Positions 50,665 through 60,009 of a stretch of 64,000 bases of DNA are shown here, piece by piece (the stretch's first letter is position 1; every line of letters begins with the position of its first letter). The translations under genes and the position numbers were made by a program. The notes under the pieces were generated by a model that saw only the letters and a list, made by a program, of their open reading frames with translations, did not search any database and was not told the origin of the DNA. The DNA comes from an uncultured Eubacterium sp. (lineage in GTDB: Bacteria; Bacillota; Clostridia; Lachnospirales; Lachnospiraceae): the NCBI RefSeq assembly GCF_937958975.1, contig NZ_CALGRE010000014.1, forward strand, positions 1 to 64,000. Direction: 5' to 3'.

Positions 50665-51174
50665 TTGGAAAAATATTTGAGAGTAGGTGTGATTAGTTCT
50701 ACGCATGGCTTACATGGTGAGGTTAAAGTTTATCCTACAACAGACGATATAAAGAGATTTGATTATTTAAAAGAAGTGGTATTAGACACAAAAAAAGAAT
50801 ATATAAATCTGGATGTTACAGGTGTAAAATATTTTAAAAATATGGTGATTTTAAGATTTGCGCAGTTTAATAATGTGGATATGGTTGCGCCGCTGAAGGG
50901 AATGGATTTGTTGGTAACGAGAGAGAATGCAATTCCTTTAGCTGAGGGTGAGAACTTTATTGTTGATATGGTTGGCTGTAAGGTGATTACCGATGAAGAT
51001 GAAACATTAGGTGAATTAGTGGATGTTATGCAGACAGGTGCAAATGATGTCTATATCGTAAAAACAAAACAGGGAAAAGAAATTTTATTACCTGCGATTA
51101 AAGAATGTGTATTAGAGAAAGATATTGAAAACAAGTTGATTCGAGTTCATATTATGAAAGGATTGTTAGATTAA
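50665..51174 (+). CDS. rimM: 16S rRNA processing protein RimM
   Basis: RimM assists 30S head maturation by binding S19. The N-terminal barrel begins LRVGVISSTHGLHGEVKVYP and the PRC-barrel follows (about residues 95-165, IVDMVGCKVITDEDETLGEL, then GANDVYIVK). TTG 50665 is favoured over ATG 50659, because AGGAG (50653-50657) is 7 nt from the TTG and 1 nt from the ATG. The resulting 169-residue MEKYLRVG start is canonical. It overlaps trmD by one base (TAATG). Confidence 0.93.
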   Translation: MEKYLRVGVISSTHGLHGEVKVYPTTDDIKRFDYLKEVVLDTKKEYINLDVTGVKYFKNMVILRFAQFNNVDMVAPLKGMDLLVTRENAIPLAEGENFIVDMVGCKVITDEDETLGELVDVMQTGANDVYIVKTKQGKEILLPAIKECVLEKDIENKLIRVHIMKGLLD

Positions 51175-51908
51175 TGAATTTTCATGTTTTGACGCTATTT
51201 CCTGAAATGATAGAACAGGGGATAAATACAAGTATTACAGGAAGAGCCATAAATAATGGATTCATCAGTATAGATGCCATCAATATCAGAGATTTTGCCG
51301 GAAACAAATACGGACAAATTGATGATTATCCATATGGTGGTGGAGCAGGGATGGTGATGCAGCCGGAACCTGTCTATAAAAGTTATCAGTCTGTAGTAGA
51401 AAAAATAGGGTATCAGCCAAGGGTGATATATTTGACACCTCAGGGAAAAGTTTTTAATCAAAAAATGGCAGAAGAATTTTCATTAGAAAAGGATTTGGTA
51501 TTTCTCTGTGGACATTATGAGGGAATTGATGAGAGAGTGTTAGAAATGATTGTGACGGATAATGTATCGATTGGTGATTATGTATTGACGGGAGGAGAAT
51601 TGCCGTCTATGGTGATGATGGATGCGATATCCAGACTTGTACCGGGAGTTTTGAACAATGATGTGTCTGCTGAATTTGAGTCATTCCATGATAATCTCTT
51701 AGAATATCCACAGTACACCAGACCGGCAACTTTTATGGATAAAGAAGTTCCGTCTATTCTATTATCAGGAAATCATCCGAAAGTAGAAAAGTGGAGAAGA
51801 GAACAGTCTATATTAAGAACAATAGAGAGACGTCCTGATTTAATGCAGGATGCGGTTCTTACAAAAGAAGACATTAAATTTTTAAAAAGTCTTGCCAAAA
51901 ATGGTTAG
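51174..51908 (+). CDS. trmD: tRNA (guanine(37)-N(1))-methyltransferase
   Basis: TrmD is a SPOUT-fold SAM enzyme that methylates G37 of tRNAs and prevents frameshifting. MNFHVLTLFPEMIEQGINTS opens the protein. YPYGGGAGMVMQPEP, LCGHYEGIDERV and the knot region SIGDYVLTGGELPSMVMMDA are all present. The 244-residue length is usual. It has a one-base overlap with rimM, indicating coupled translation. Confidence 0.97.
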   Translation: MNFHVLTLFPEMIEQGINTSITGRAINNGFISIDAINIRDFAGNKYGQIDDYPYGGGAGMVMQPEPVYKSYQSVVEKIGYQPRVIYLTPQGKVFNQKMAEEFSLEKDLVFLCGHYEGIDERVLEMIVTDNVSIGDYVLTGGELPSMVMMDAISRLVPGVLNNDVSAEFESFHDNLLEYPQYTRPATFMDKEVPSILLSGNHPKVEKWRREQSILRTIERRPDLMQDAVLTKEDIKFLKSLAKNG

Positions 51909-51947
51909 TTATGTTAATATAACAAATGCTGTATAAAAGTAATAAAA

Positions 51948-51989
51948 GATGTTCCTCTGATAAACTATGTTGTAAGTATTAAGAACATC
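51948..51989 (+). ncRNA. Possible L19 leader structure upstream of rplS
   Basis: GATGTTC (51948-51954) pairs with GAACATC (51983-51989) in the 102-base gap before rplS, closing a 28-nt loop region. Firmicutes often carry an autoregulatory L19 leader at this place. The assignment here rests on position and this helix only. Confidence 0.45.
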
Positions 51990-52010
51990 GGAATATATGA
52001 GGAGGATATT

Positions 52011-52355
52011 ATGCAGGAATTAATTAAAGAGATTGAGGCAGCTCAGCTGAAAGAAGTGACAGAATTTAAGGTTGGTGATACAATCAGAGTTCATGCTAAG
52101 ATTGTCGAAGGAAACCGTGAAAGAGTTCAGGTTTTTGAAGGTCTTGTGATTAAGAAGCAGGGTGGAAGCAACAGAGCTACATTTACTGTTAGAAAAAATT
52201 CAAATGGTATTGGCGTGGAGAGAACATGGCCATTATATTCACCATCTATCGCAAACATCGAAGTAGTTAGAAGAGGTAAAGTTAGAAGAGCTAAACTTAA
52301 CTACATCAGAAGCAGAGTTGGTAAAGCTGCTAAGGTTAAAGAATTGGTTAAATAA
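52011..52355 (+). CDS. rplS: 50S ribosomal protein L19
   Basis: This 114-residue protein has the L19 core [50 protein letters not shown] and the basic C-terminus [21 protein letters not shown]19 sits at the 30S-50S interface. GAGGAGG precedes ATG 52011. A terminator follows, while rbgA downstream has its own spacing of about 100 bases. Confidence 0.97.
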   Translation: MQELIKEIEAAQLKEVTEFKVGDTIRVHAKIVEGNRERVQVFEGLVIKKQGGSNRATFTVRKNSNGIGVERTWPLYSPSIANIEVVRRGKVRRAKLNYIRSRVGKAAKVKELVK

Positions 52356-52370
52356 TAATGACTACTTTCA

Positions 52371-52400
52371 AAAGGAGCGGGTTTTACTCGTTCCTTTTTT
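52371..52400 (+). terminator. Rho-independent terminator after rplS
   Basis: AAAGGAGCGGG (52371-52381) pairs with CTCGTTCCTTT (52387-52397) with two G-U pairs and a 5-nt loop, ending in six T's. Confidence 0.85.
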
Positions 52401-52456
52401 GTAGCTGATGGCTAAACTGTTACAACAATTTATAATAGAAAGATTGGGTAGATATT

Positions 52457-53296
52457 ATGGATTATCAGTGGTATCCGGGACACATGACGAAAGCAATGCG
52501 TCAGATGAAGGAAGATATAAAACTTATTGATTTAGTGATAGAGTTATTGGATGCAAGAATACCTATTAGTAGTAGAAATCCTGATATTGACAGCTTAGGG
52601 CAGAATAAGGCAAGACTTGTACTGTTGAACAAGTCTGATTTGGCTGATGAGACGCAAAACAATAAATGGATAGAATATTTCAAAGAAAAGGGTATTATTG
52701 CACTAAAAATAAATTCAAAAAATAAACAGGGCATAAAAGAGATAAATAATGCTGTAAACATTGCATGTAAAGAAAAGATAGAACGGGATAGAAGAAGAGG
52801 AATCATTAACCGACCGGTAAGGGCAATGGTGGTAGGCATTCCAAATGTGGGAAAATCTACGTTTATTAATGCATATGCAGGAAGAGCATGTGCAAAAACG
52901 GGAAATAAACCGGGTGTCACCAAGGGAAAACAGTGGATTAAACTAAGCAAAACTTTGGAATTATTAGATACACCGGGAGTTTTATGGCCTAAATTTGATG
53001 ACCAGAGTATCGGTCTCCATCTTGCTTTTATTGGGTCGATGAACGATAATAATTTAGATATGACGGAGTTGGCATATCAATTGATAAAAAAATTGAGTGT
53101 TTCGTATCCGGAAGTGATTATTTCAAGATATGATATTGCGGGTGATGAAGACCCATTACAGATTATGTATCAGATTGCGGAAGTGAGAGGATGTAAATTA
53201 AAAGGAAATAAACCTGACTTGGAAAAAACATCTTCTATTATTATGGATGATTTTAGAAGCGGAAAATTAGGAAGAATTACAATAGATTTACTATAG
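52457..53296 (+). CDS. rbgA: Ribosome biogenesis GTPase RbgA (YlqF)
   Basis: RbgA is a circularly permuted GTPase needed for late 50S assembly. The permuted order is visible: G4 LLNKSDL (about residue 58) comes first, then G1 VGIPNVGKSTFINAYAGRA (about residue 130) and G3 LLDTPGVLWP. The N-terminal YQWYPGHMTKAMRQM is a family hallmark. The 279-residue length is normal. rplS-rbgA-rnhB order is conserved; a lepB signal peptidase gene that often sits between rplS and rbgA is absent here. Confidence 0.95.
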   Translation: MDYQWYPGHMTKAMRQMKEDIKLIDLVIELLDARIPISSRNPDIDSLGQNKARLVLLNKSDLADETQNNKWIEYFKEKGIIALKINSKNKQGIKEINNAVNIACKEKIERDRRRGIINRPVRAMVVGIPNVGKSTFINAYAGRACAKTGNKPGVTKGKQWIKLSKTLELLDTPGVLWPKFDDQSIGLHLAFIGSMNDNNLDMTELAYQLIKKLSVSYPEVIISRYDIAGDEDPLQIMYQIAEVRGCKLKGNKPDLEKTSSIIMDDFRSGKLGRITIDLL

Positions 53297-53311
53297 ACAT
53301 CGGGAGTTTAT

Positions 53312-54067
53312 ATGCAAAAGATTAGCGAGATAAAGGAAGTGTTGGATAACACAGCACCGGAAAAATTATCGGAATTTATTTGTGAGTTTGAAAATGACGA
53401 GCGTGCAGGTGTAAAAGCATTGGTAAAAAAGGCCGACAAAAAGATTCATGATTACAAAACAGAGCTGGAGCGAACTTACGCCTTACAATTTTTTGAGAGG
53501 AAATATAGCAATTATCAGTATATTTGCGGTATTGATGAGGTTGGCCGAGGCCCGCTTGCAGGTCCGGTTGTGGCAGGTGCTGTTATATTACCGAAGAATT
53601 GTGATATTCTATATATCAACGATTCAAAAAAGTTGACAGCTTCTAAAAGGGAAGCATTAGCAGAGATTATTTTGGAAAAAGCAGTCAGTGCAAAGACGGC
53701 ACTGGTCAGCCCGGAATATATAGACGAAGTAAATATCTTACAGGCAACATATGAGGCGATGAGAAAGGCAATAGCGTCTCTTGAAGTGGAACCGGATTTA
53801 TTGCTGAATGATGCAGTGAACATACCAGGAATCCGCGTAAAACAGGTTCCGATTATAAAGGGAGATGCAAAGAGCATTTCAATCGGTGCCGCGAGTATTA
53901 TCGCAAAGGTTACAAGAGATGCAATGATGATAGAATATGATAAAATATATCCTCAGTATGATTTCGCCTCAAATAAGGGGTATGGTTCTGGGAAACATAT
54001 TGAGGCACTCAGAAAATATGGTCCCTGTCCGATTCACAGAAAATCTTTTATTAGGAATCTGGTATAA
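53312..54067 (+). CDS. rnhB: Ribonuclease HII
   Basis: RNase HII removes ribonucleotides from RNA-DNA hybrids. The catalytic signature CGIDEVGRGPLAGPVVAGAV carries the first Asp-Glu. LLNDAVNIPG holds a further acidic residue and KGDAKSISIGAASIIAKVTRD, spanning about residues 190-210, completes the site. An N-terminal helical extension of about 70 residues precedes the core, as in Bacillus-type RnhB. The length is 251 residues. It lies 15 bases after rbgA and 15 bases before yraN. Confidence 0.95.
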   Translation: MQKISEIKEVLDNTAPEKLSEFICEFENDERAGVKALVKKADKKIHDYKTELERTYALQFFERKYSNYQYICGIDEVGRGPLAGPVVAGAVILPKNCDILYINDSKKLTASKREALAEIILEKAVSAKTALVSPEYIDEVNILQATYEAMRKAIASLEVEPDLLLNDAVNIPGIRVKQVPIIKGDAKSISIGAASIIAKVTRDAMMIEYDKIYPQYDFASNKGYGSGKHIEALRKYGPCPIHRKSFIRNLV

Positions 54068-54082
54068 GGGTTGAGGGGATAG

Positions 54083-54433
54083 ATGAATAGACGAAATATT
54101 GGAAGCTTATATGAAGAGATTGCCGTCAATTATCTAAAAGATAATAATTATACAATAATTGAACAGAATTTTAGATGTAAGGCGGGGGAAATTGATATTA
54201 TTGCATTTAAGGATGGAATATTACGCTTTGTTGAAGTAAAATATAGAAAAGATACAAAATATGGATATGCAGTGTCAGCAGTTACTGACCACAAAAAGCA
54301 CAGGTTAGAGAAAGCTGCCATGTGGTATCTGAACATACATAGTGAATTTCAGGAAATGCAGTGTAGTTTTGATGTAATTGCAATACAGGGAGATAATGTT
54401 GAATATATTTTTAATAGCTTTTCATCTTTTTAA
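54083..54433 (+). CDS. YraN family putative nuclease (UPF0102)
   Basis: This 116-residue protein has a PD-(D/E)XK nuclease-like core: AGEIDIIAFKDGILRFVEVKYR supplies the Asp and the E-x-K pair. The N-terminal NIGSLYEEIAVNYLKDNNY is typical. The biological substrate is not known; homologues are often neighbours of rnhB as here and are linked with DNA uptake or repair. Confidence 0.92.
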   Translation: MNRRNIGSLYEEIAVNYLKDNNYTIIEQNFRCKAGEIDIIAFKDGILRFVEVKYRKDTKYGYAVSAVTDHKKHRLEKAAMWYLNIHSEFQEMQCSFDVIAIQGDNVEYIFNSFSSF

Positions 54434-54444
54434 ATGAGGTATAT

Positions 54445-55299
54445 ATGAAAAAAATAATTGTCTTAAATAAATATAATAAAAATAGTACAAAACTAAATAT
54501 AAGAAAGAATGTACCCTATATATCATATCCGGCATTAGATAAAATTTCATGGCTGGTTCATGGTTTTTCTACTCGATATGGTGGGGTGAGTCGGGAACAT
54601 TTGTCTAGTATGAATTTAGGAATAGCAAGAGATGATTTATATGAAAATGTGGTGAAAAATCATGAAATTATTGCGGAAACGATAGGATTTGACGCAAAAA
54701 AAATCATTGCAAGCAAACAGACACATACTACAAATATAAGAATTGTTTCCAAAGAAGATTGTGGTAAGGGAATTTATTTGAAACGTGACTATGAGGATAT
54801 AGACGGACTTATTACAAATGAACCGGGATTGGTTTTGGCTACATATTTTGCAGATTGTGTTCCACTTTATATTGTAGATACCAAAAATAGAGCCATTGGA
54901 TTATCTCATTCTGGTTGGCGTGGGACTGTAGGAAAAATAGGAAAAGTTACCATTGATTTGATGCACCAGACATATGGAACAAAGGCAGAAGATGTGGTTA
55001 CATGCATTGGACCCTCTATATGTCAGAACTGTTATGAAATCAACAGGGATGTGGCAGAAGCATTCCAAGAAGCCTTTCCGGATTATATTTCTGATATTCT
55101 CATAGAAAAAGAAAATGATAAATATCAGCTTGATTTATGGGAGTGTAATCGTATTATCTTTCGGGAGTGTGGTGTTTTAGCAGAAAATATCCATCTGCCT
55201 GATATATGTACATGCTGCAACAGTGACGTTTTGTTTTCTCACAGAGCGTCCAATGGAAAAAGAGGAAATTTGGCAGCATTTTTAAGTATAAAACAATAG
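54445..55299 (+). CDS. pgeF: Peptidoglycan editing factor PgeF (laccase-domain)
   Basis: This 284-residue protein of the YfiH/DUF152 family was long called polyphenol oxidase. PgeF homologues remove L-Ser from mis-charged UDP-MurNAc precursors and can show purine nucleoside activity. Signature elements are VHGFSTRYGGVS, SKQTHTTNIRIV (His ligand), TYFADCVPLYIVD and GLSHSGWRGTVGK, with CIGPSICQNCYEI for the Cys ligand. The context with der-plsY does not define its role. Confidence 0.9.
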   Translation: MKKIIVLNKYNKNSTKLNIRKNVPYISYPALDKISWLVHGFSTRYGGVSREHLSSMNLGIARDDLYENVVKNHEIIAETIGFDAKKIIASKQTHTTNIRIVSKEDCGKGIYLKRDYEDIDGLITNEPGLVLATYFADCVPLYIVDTKNRAIGLSHSGWRGTVGKIGKVTIDLMHQTYGTKAEDVVTCIGPSICQNCYEINRDVAEAFQEAFPDYISDILIEKENDKYQLDLWECNRIIFRECGVLAENIHLPDICTCCNSDVLFSHRASNGKRGNLAAFLSIKQ

Positions 55300-55324
55300 A
55301 TGTTTAAATGAGAGGTGAACATAT

Positions 55325-56647
55325 ATGAATAAGCCTATTGTTGCCATTGTCGGCAGACCAAATGTAGGAAAATCAACATTATTTAATGCTTTAGCCGGAC
55401 AGATGATTTCTATCGTAAAGGATACTCCGGGTGTCACGAGAGATAGAATTTATGCTGATATTGACTGGTTGAACTATCAGTTTACATTGATAGACACAGG
55501 CGGTATAGAGCCTGACAGTAAGGATATTATTTTATCCCAGATGCGGGAGCAGGCACAAATTGCAATTGATACAGCAGATGTTATCATTTTTATGACAGAT
55601 GTGAAACAAGGATTGATTGATGCTGATGCAAAGGTTGCCGATATGCTTAGGAGAAGCAGAAAACCGGTAATCCTTGTCGTAAATAAGGTAGATAATTACA
55701 ACAAGATGATGGCAGACGTTTTTGAATTTTACAATTTAGGAATTGGTGACCCGGTACCGATTTCTGCGGCGCAGAGAAGTGGACTTGGCGACATGCTGGA
55801 TAAAGTGACAGAGCACTTCGCTTCACTGAACTTAGAGGACAATGAAGATGACCGACCGAGAGTTGCCATTGTTGGAAAACCAAATGTAGGGAAGTCTTCT
55901 ATTATCAATAAACTTACAGGAGAGAGTCGTGTTATCGTCTCTAATATTGCAGGAACTACGAGAGATGCCATCGATACAGATGTAAAATGGGATGGCAGAG
56001 AGTATGTTTTTATCGACACTGCCGGGCTTAGAAGAAAGGCAAAAGTAAAAGAAGAAATAGAGAGATACAGCATTATACGAACAGTTACAGCTGTAGAACG
56101 TGCCGATGTTGTAGTGATTGTTATCGATGCAGTAGAGGGCGTCACAGAACAGGATGCTAAAATTGCAGGGATTGCTCATGAAAATGGAAAAGGCATTATT
56201 ATAGCTGTCAATAAATGGGATGCGATTGAAAAGAATGATAAAACGGTATATGAATACACTAATAAGGTAAGACAAATTTTATCATTTATGCCCTATGCGG
56301 AAATTATGTTTATTTCTGCTAAGACAGGTCAGAGACTGCCGAAACTTTTTAATATGATAGATTTTGTAATTGCAAATCATTCTATGCGTATAGAGACAGG
56401 TGTATTGAATGAAATTATGGCAGAGGCGGTCGCAATGCAGCAACCACCATCAGATAAAGGAAAGAGATTAAAACTTTACTATATAACGCAGGTGTCGGTA
56501 AAGCCACCTACTTTTGTAATATTTGTAAATGATAGGGAACTAATGCATTTTTCGTATACGAGATATATTGAAAATAAGATTCGTGAGGCATTTGGTTTTA
56601 AGGGAACACCGCTTAGATTTATTATAAGAGAGAGGAAAGAGAAATAA
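55325..56647 (+). CDS. der: Ribosome biogenesis GTPase Der
   Basis: Der (EngA) acts in 50S maturation. Two tandem GTPase domains are clear: the first with [18 protein letters not shown] and LIDTGGIE, the second with [18 protein letters not shown] and [14 protein letters not shown]-terminal KH-like domain (about residues 350-440, [20 protein letters not shown]) ends the protein. The length is 440 residues. Its stop overlaps the plsY start by one base. Confidence 0.97.
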   Translation: MNKPIVAIVGRPNVGKSTLFNALAGQMISIVKDTPGVTRDRIYADIDWLNYQFTLIDTGGIEPDSKDIILSQMREQAQIAIDTADVIIFMTDVKQGLIDADAKVADMLRRSRKPVILVVNKVDNYNKMMADVFEFYNLGIGDPVPISAAQRSGLGDMLDKVTEHFASLNLEDNEDDRPRVAIVGKPNVGKSSIINKLTGESRVIVSNIAGTTRDAIDTDVKWDGREYVFIDTAGLRRKAKVKEEIERYSIIRTVTAVERADVVVIVIDAVEGVTEQDAKIAGIAHENGKGIIIAVNKWDAIEKNDKTVYEYTNKVRQILSFMPYAEIMFISAKTGQRLPKLFNMIDFVIANHSMRIETGVLNEIMAEAVAMQQPPSDKGKRLKLYYITQVSVKPPTFVIFVNDRELMHFSYTRYIENKIREAFGFKGTPLRFIIRERKEK

Positions 56648-57303
56648 TGGTTTGGCAGAAAATTCTTTGTATTTTAATAGGCTATGCTTTTGGATTGTTT
56701 CAGACAGGATTTATCATCGGTAAAATGCACCATATTGATATTCGTGAGCATGGGAGTGGTAATTCCGGTACTACCAATGCAATGAGAACATTGGGGAAAA
56801 AATTTGGATTTATTACTTACTTTGGAGATGCACTCAAGGCCGTTTTTGCTATCATAGTTACCTATTTTATATTTCGAAATGAATGTGACGGTCTTATGCT
56901 TATGGCATTATATACAGGGCTTGGCGTGATTTTAGGACATAATTTTCCGTTTTATATGAATTTTAAAGGGGGAAAGGGAATTGCTGCTTCCTCGGGCGTA
57001 ATTTTTGCGCTTGCATTTTTCGATTGGAAGTTTGTAGTTTTAGGATTTTGTACGTTCTTTATTGCGCTTGCGCTGACAAAATATGTGTCTTTCAGCTCCC
57101 TTTGTCTGATGACCGGATTTTTAATTGAAATGATTGTGTGGGGACAGCTTGGAATGGTACATCATTTAAATAAGAGTGATAAAATTGAGGCATATATATT
57201 AGTTTTTATCATGACGTTACTATCGTTTATCAGACATAAAGATAACATTAAGAGACTGGCAAATGGAACGGAGAGAAAAATCGGTCAGAAAAAGGAGGCT
57301 TAA
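56647..57303 (+). CDS. plsY: Acyl-phosphate:glycerol-3-phosphate acyltransferase PlsY
   Basis: PlsY transfers the acyl group from acyl phosphate (made by PlsX at 33298) to glycerol-3-phosphate. It is a membrane protein of about five helices, 218 residues. The three conserved loops are visible: REHGSGNSGTTNAMRTLGKK (motif 1), GHNFPFYMNFKGGKGIAASSG (motif 2, first 20 residues G-S), and a weaker third near VSFSSLCLM. It starts on the last base of der and ends 2 bases before the gpsA start, so the membrane-lipid genes form a tight unit. Confidence 0.95.
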   Translation: MVWQKILCILIGYAFGLFQTGFIIGKMHHIDIREHGSGNSGTTNAMRTLGKKFGFITYFGDALKAVFAIIVTYFIFRNECDGLMLMALYTGLGVILGHNFPFYMNFKGGKGIAASSGVIFALAFFDWKFVVLGFCTFFIALALTKYVSFSSLCLMTGFLIEMIVWGQLGMVHHLNKSDKIEAYILVFIMTLLSFIRHKDNIKRLANGTERKIGQKKEA

Positions 57304-57304
57304 T

Positions 57305-58318
57305 ATGGAAAAAGTTACAGTATTAGGCGGTGGCGGATGGGCTATCGCATTGGCAAAGGTTTTATGTGAAAATGGAAATGATGTTACGCTGTGGTCGTTT
57401 CTTCAAAAAGAGGTGGATGCGTTAAAAAAAGAGAGGGAGAATAAGACAAGTCTTCCGGGAATCAAAATACCTGACGGGGTAAAGATTACAAATAATATGG
57501 AAGAGGCTGTGAAAGACTCGGCAATGATTGTAATGGCGGTTGCCTCCTCCTTTGTGAGAAGTACATCAAAAAATCTCAAAGGAATTGTTAAAGAAGGTCA
57601 GATTATTGTAGATGTGGCAAAAGGCATAGAAGAGGGAACATTTTATACAATGACAGAGGTGATTGAAGATGAATTGCCGCAGGCTGAAGCAGTTGTTTTA
57701 TCAGGACCAAGCCATGCAGAGGAGGTGGGAAGAAATATTCCTACTGTTGTTGTTGTGGGTGCAAAAAAGAAGGAAACAGCATTGAAAGTGCAAAGTCTTT
57801 TTGCAAATAAATATTTTAGAACTTATATTAGTCCGGATAGAAAGAGCATTGAGCTTGGTGGTTCCTTAAAAAATGTAATTGCTCTTGCTGCAGGAATTAT
57901 AGACGGTTTGGGTTTTGGAGACAATACCGAAGCGGCTCTGATTACAAGGGGAATCAAGGAAATTACCCAGCTCGGTGTCGAGATGGGAGGACATTCGAGA
58001 ACTTTTTACGGTCTTTCAGGAATGGGGGATTTGATTGTTACATGTAACAGCAAACATTCAAGGAACAGACGGGCAGGAGTATTGATTGGAAAAGGATATA
58101 CACTAGCCGAGGCTGTGAAGGAAGTAAATATGGTCGTAGAGGGTGCTGTATCGGCAAAAGCAGCTTTGGAATTAGCAAAAAAATACAATGTAAACGTGCC
58201 AATTATAGAAGCTGTGAATCAGGTTCTTTTTGAGGACAAGCCTGCCATTGAAAGTATGTGGGAGCTGATGGCTAGAGAGCAGACCAATGAATATCAGGAT
58301 TTGCAATGGGATGAATAG
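57305..58318 (+). CDS. gpsA: Glycerol-3-phosphate dehydrogenase [NAD(P)+]
   Basis: GpsA makes sn-glycerol-3-phosphate, the backbone used by PlsY encoded just upstream. Features are the Rossmann motif VLGGGGWAIALAKVL at the N-terminus, VLSGPSHAEEVGRNIPT, catalytic Lys in GGSLKNVIALAAGI, and GLSGMGDLIVTCNSKHSRNR. At 337 residues it is full length. ATG 57305 behind AAAGGAGG gives the canonical MEKVTVLGGG start; an upstream start in the end of plsY is less likely. Confidence 0.96.
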   Translation: MEKVTVLGGGGWAIALAKVLCENGNDVTLWSFLQKEVDALKKERENKTSLPGIKIPDGVKITNNMEEAVKDSAMIVMAVASSFVRSTSKNLKGIVKEGQIIVDVAKGIEEGTFYTMTEVIEDELPQAEAVVLSGPSHAEEVGRNIPTVVVVGAKKKETALKVQSLFANKYFRTYISPDRKSIELGGSLKNVIALAAGIIDGLGFGDNTEAALITRGIKEITQLGVEMGGHSRTFYGLSGMGDLIVTCNSKHSRNRRAGVLIGKGYTLAEAVKEVNMVVEGAVSAKAALELAKKYNVNVPIIEAVNQVLFEDKPAIESMWELMAREQTNEYQDLQWDE

Positions 58319-58371
58319 AGAGCAGGAAAGAGTAATAAATTGAGATATACAAAGTTTTAAGGAGAATGAAG

Positions 58372-59940
58372 ATGGAGCATAGAAAGGTAAATAAGCCGGA
58401 ACACAAAGGAAAAAAAGGGCTTGCTGCATTCCTGTTCAGCCGTATTTTTATATTTGGTCTTATGGTAGCATTACAGGTGTTAGTTTTCGTTCTTCTGGCT
58501 TATAATGCATCTCTGAGCAAGGGAATGTCATATTTTATATCGTTTATGCAATTTGTTGTGGTAATTTATATTGTAAATGATAAATCAGACCCAACGATGA
58601 AACTTATCTGGGTAATATTTATTATGTTTGTGCCGGCTCTTGGAATCTTAATGTATTTTTATGCAAAGTTTCAGCTTGGTTCTATTATACTTAAGAAAAG
58701 GCTTGAACATATTGATGTAAGATCTGAACGTTATTTGCAGCCGGATCAGAATATTTATAATGATTTGCAGATTCAGGATAAGCAAGTATCTATGATTGCA
58801 AAATACATTTATGATAATACAGGATGCCCGGTATATAGAAATACGGAAGTCACATATTTAAACTGTGGAGAAGAAAAGTATAGAGCATTGATAGAACAGC
58901 TGGAAGAAGCACAGGATTTTATCTTTATGGAATATTTTATTATTGAAGAGGGACGTGTGTGGAATTCTATACTGAGAGTTCTGGAAAAGAAGGTACAGCA
59001 GGGTGTGGAAGTCCGCGTTATGTATGATGGGTTATGTTCCTTAACAAAACTTCCAATAGGTTATTTTAAGAAGTTGAGAAAAAAAGGAATTAAGTCAAAG
59101 ACTTTTGCACCGGCAAGACCGTTTTTTACGACACAGCAGAATAACAGAGACCATCGGAAAATATTAGTGATTGACGGTAAAGTAGCATTTACGGGAGGCA
59201 TCAATTTAGCAGACGAATATATGAATGTAATTGACAGATTTGGTTACTGGAAGGATACAGCAGTAATGCTTAGGGGAGATGCGGCAAGAAGTTATACACT
59301 CATGTTTCTTCAGATGTGGAATGTAAGCGAAAAGACAATCGGAAATTTTGACAGATATTTGGATGTAGAGATACCGCTGCAGTTTCCTAATAATGGTTAT
59401 GTGATAGGATATGGAGACGACCCTTTTGGAAAGGAGCGAATCGGTGAGTCTGTATATTTACATATTATAAATACCGCGAACCGATATTTACATATTGTCA
59501 CACCATATCTTGTCATTGATAATGTAATGATGTCTTCGCTGAAGTTTGCAGCGAAAAGAGGGGTGGATGTGAAAATTGTAATGCCGGGCATACCGGATAA
59601 AGCCTATGCTTATTGTATTGCAAGAACATATTATAATGAACTGATTGAAGCCGGTGTGGAAATATACGAGTATACTCCGGGATTTACACATGCTAAGATG
59701 TTTATCAGCGATGATGAGAAAGCAACGGTGGGAACGATAAATTTAGATTATAGAAGTTTATTCTTACATTTTGAAAACGGTTGCTTTATATATAAAAATA
59801 AAACAATTCTTGATATTGAGCAGGATTACCAGCAGATGCTGTCAGATTCTAAGAAAGTTTCGTTAATTGAATGCAGAAACAGACCAATCGTATACAAGGC
59901 ATGCGGAAAGCTTTTAAGGCTTCTGGCGCCATTGATGTAA
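58372..59940 (+). CDS. cls: Cardiolipin synthase
   Basis: This is a PLD-superfamily enzyme that condenses two phosphatidylglycerols to cardiolipin in the membrane. Two N-terminal transmembrane helices (about residues 20-75) and a third hydrophobic segment precede the two HKD domains, HRKILVIDGKVAFTGGINLA (about residue 262) and THAKMFISDDEKATVGTINL (about residue 442). ATG 58372 is chosen because AAGGAG (58359-58364) is 7 nt upstream; ATG 58366 is only 1 nt from it. The length is about 522 residues, matching ClsA-type enzymes. It completes the plsY-gpsA lipid cluster. Confidence 0.93.
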   Translation: MEHRKVNKPEHKGKKGLAAFLFSRIFIFGLMVALQVLVFVLLAYNASLSKGMSYFISFMQFVVVIYIVNDKSDPTMKLIWVIFIMFVPALGILMYFYAKFQLGSIILKKRLEHIDVRSERYLQPDQNIYNDLQIQDKQVSMIAKYIYDNTGCPVYRNTEVTYLNCGEEKYRALIEQLEEAQDFIFMEYFIIEEGRVWNSILRVLEKKVQQGVEVRVMYDGLCSLTKLPIGYFKKLRKKGIKSKTFAPARPFFTTQQNNRDHRKILVIDGKVAFTGGINLADEYMNVIDRFGYWKDTAVMLRGDAARSYTLMFLQMWNVSEKTIGNFDRYLDVEIPLQFPNNGYVIGYGDDPFGKERIGESVYLHIINTANRYLHIVTPYLVIDNVMMSSLKFAAKRGVDVKIVMPGIPDKAYAYCIARTYYNELIEAGVEIYEYTPGFTHAKMFISDDEKATVGTINLDYRSLFLHFENGCFIYKNKTILDIEQDYQQMLSDSKKVSLIECRNRPIVYKACGKLLRLLAPLM

Positions 59941-59950
59941 TTTATATTAG

Positions 59951-59978
59951 GAATATATTTGTCCTCTTTGCATATATT
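59951..59978 (+). promoter_or_regulatory. Sigma-E-like sporulation promoter of spoIVA
   Basis: GAATATA (59951-59957) and CATATATT (59971-59978) with 13 bases between them resemble the sporulation sigma-E consensus (-35 ATA-rich, -10 CATA-type), 32 bases before ATG 60010. spoIVA is a sigma-E gene in Bacillus and Clostridium. Confidence 0.6.
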
Positions 59979-60009
59979 TTAGTATTAATGTATGCAAGGG
60001 GGATTTTTT

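Noticed and set aside
55729..56275. Two overlapping minus-strand frames opposite der
   Set aside because: They mirror the conserved GTPase domains of der and have no independent support.
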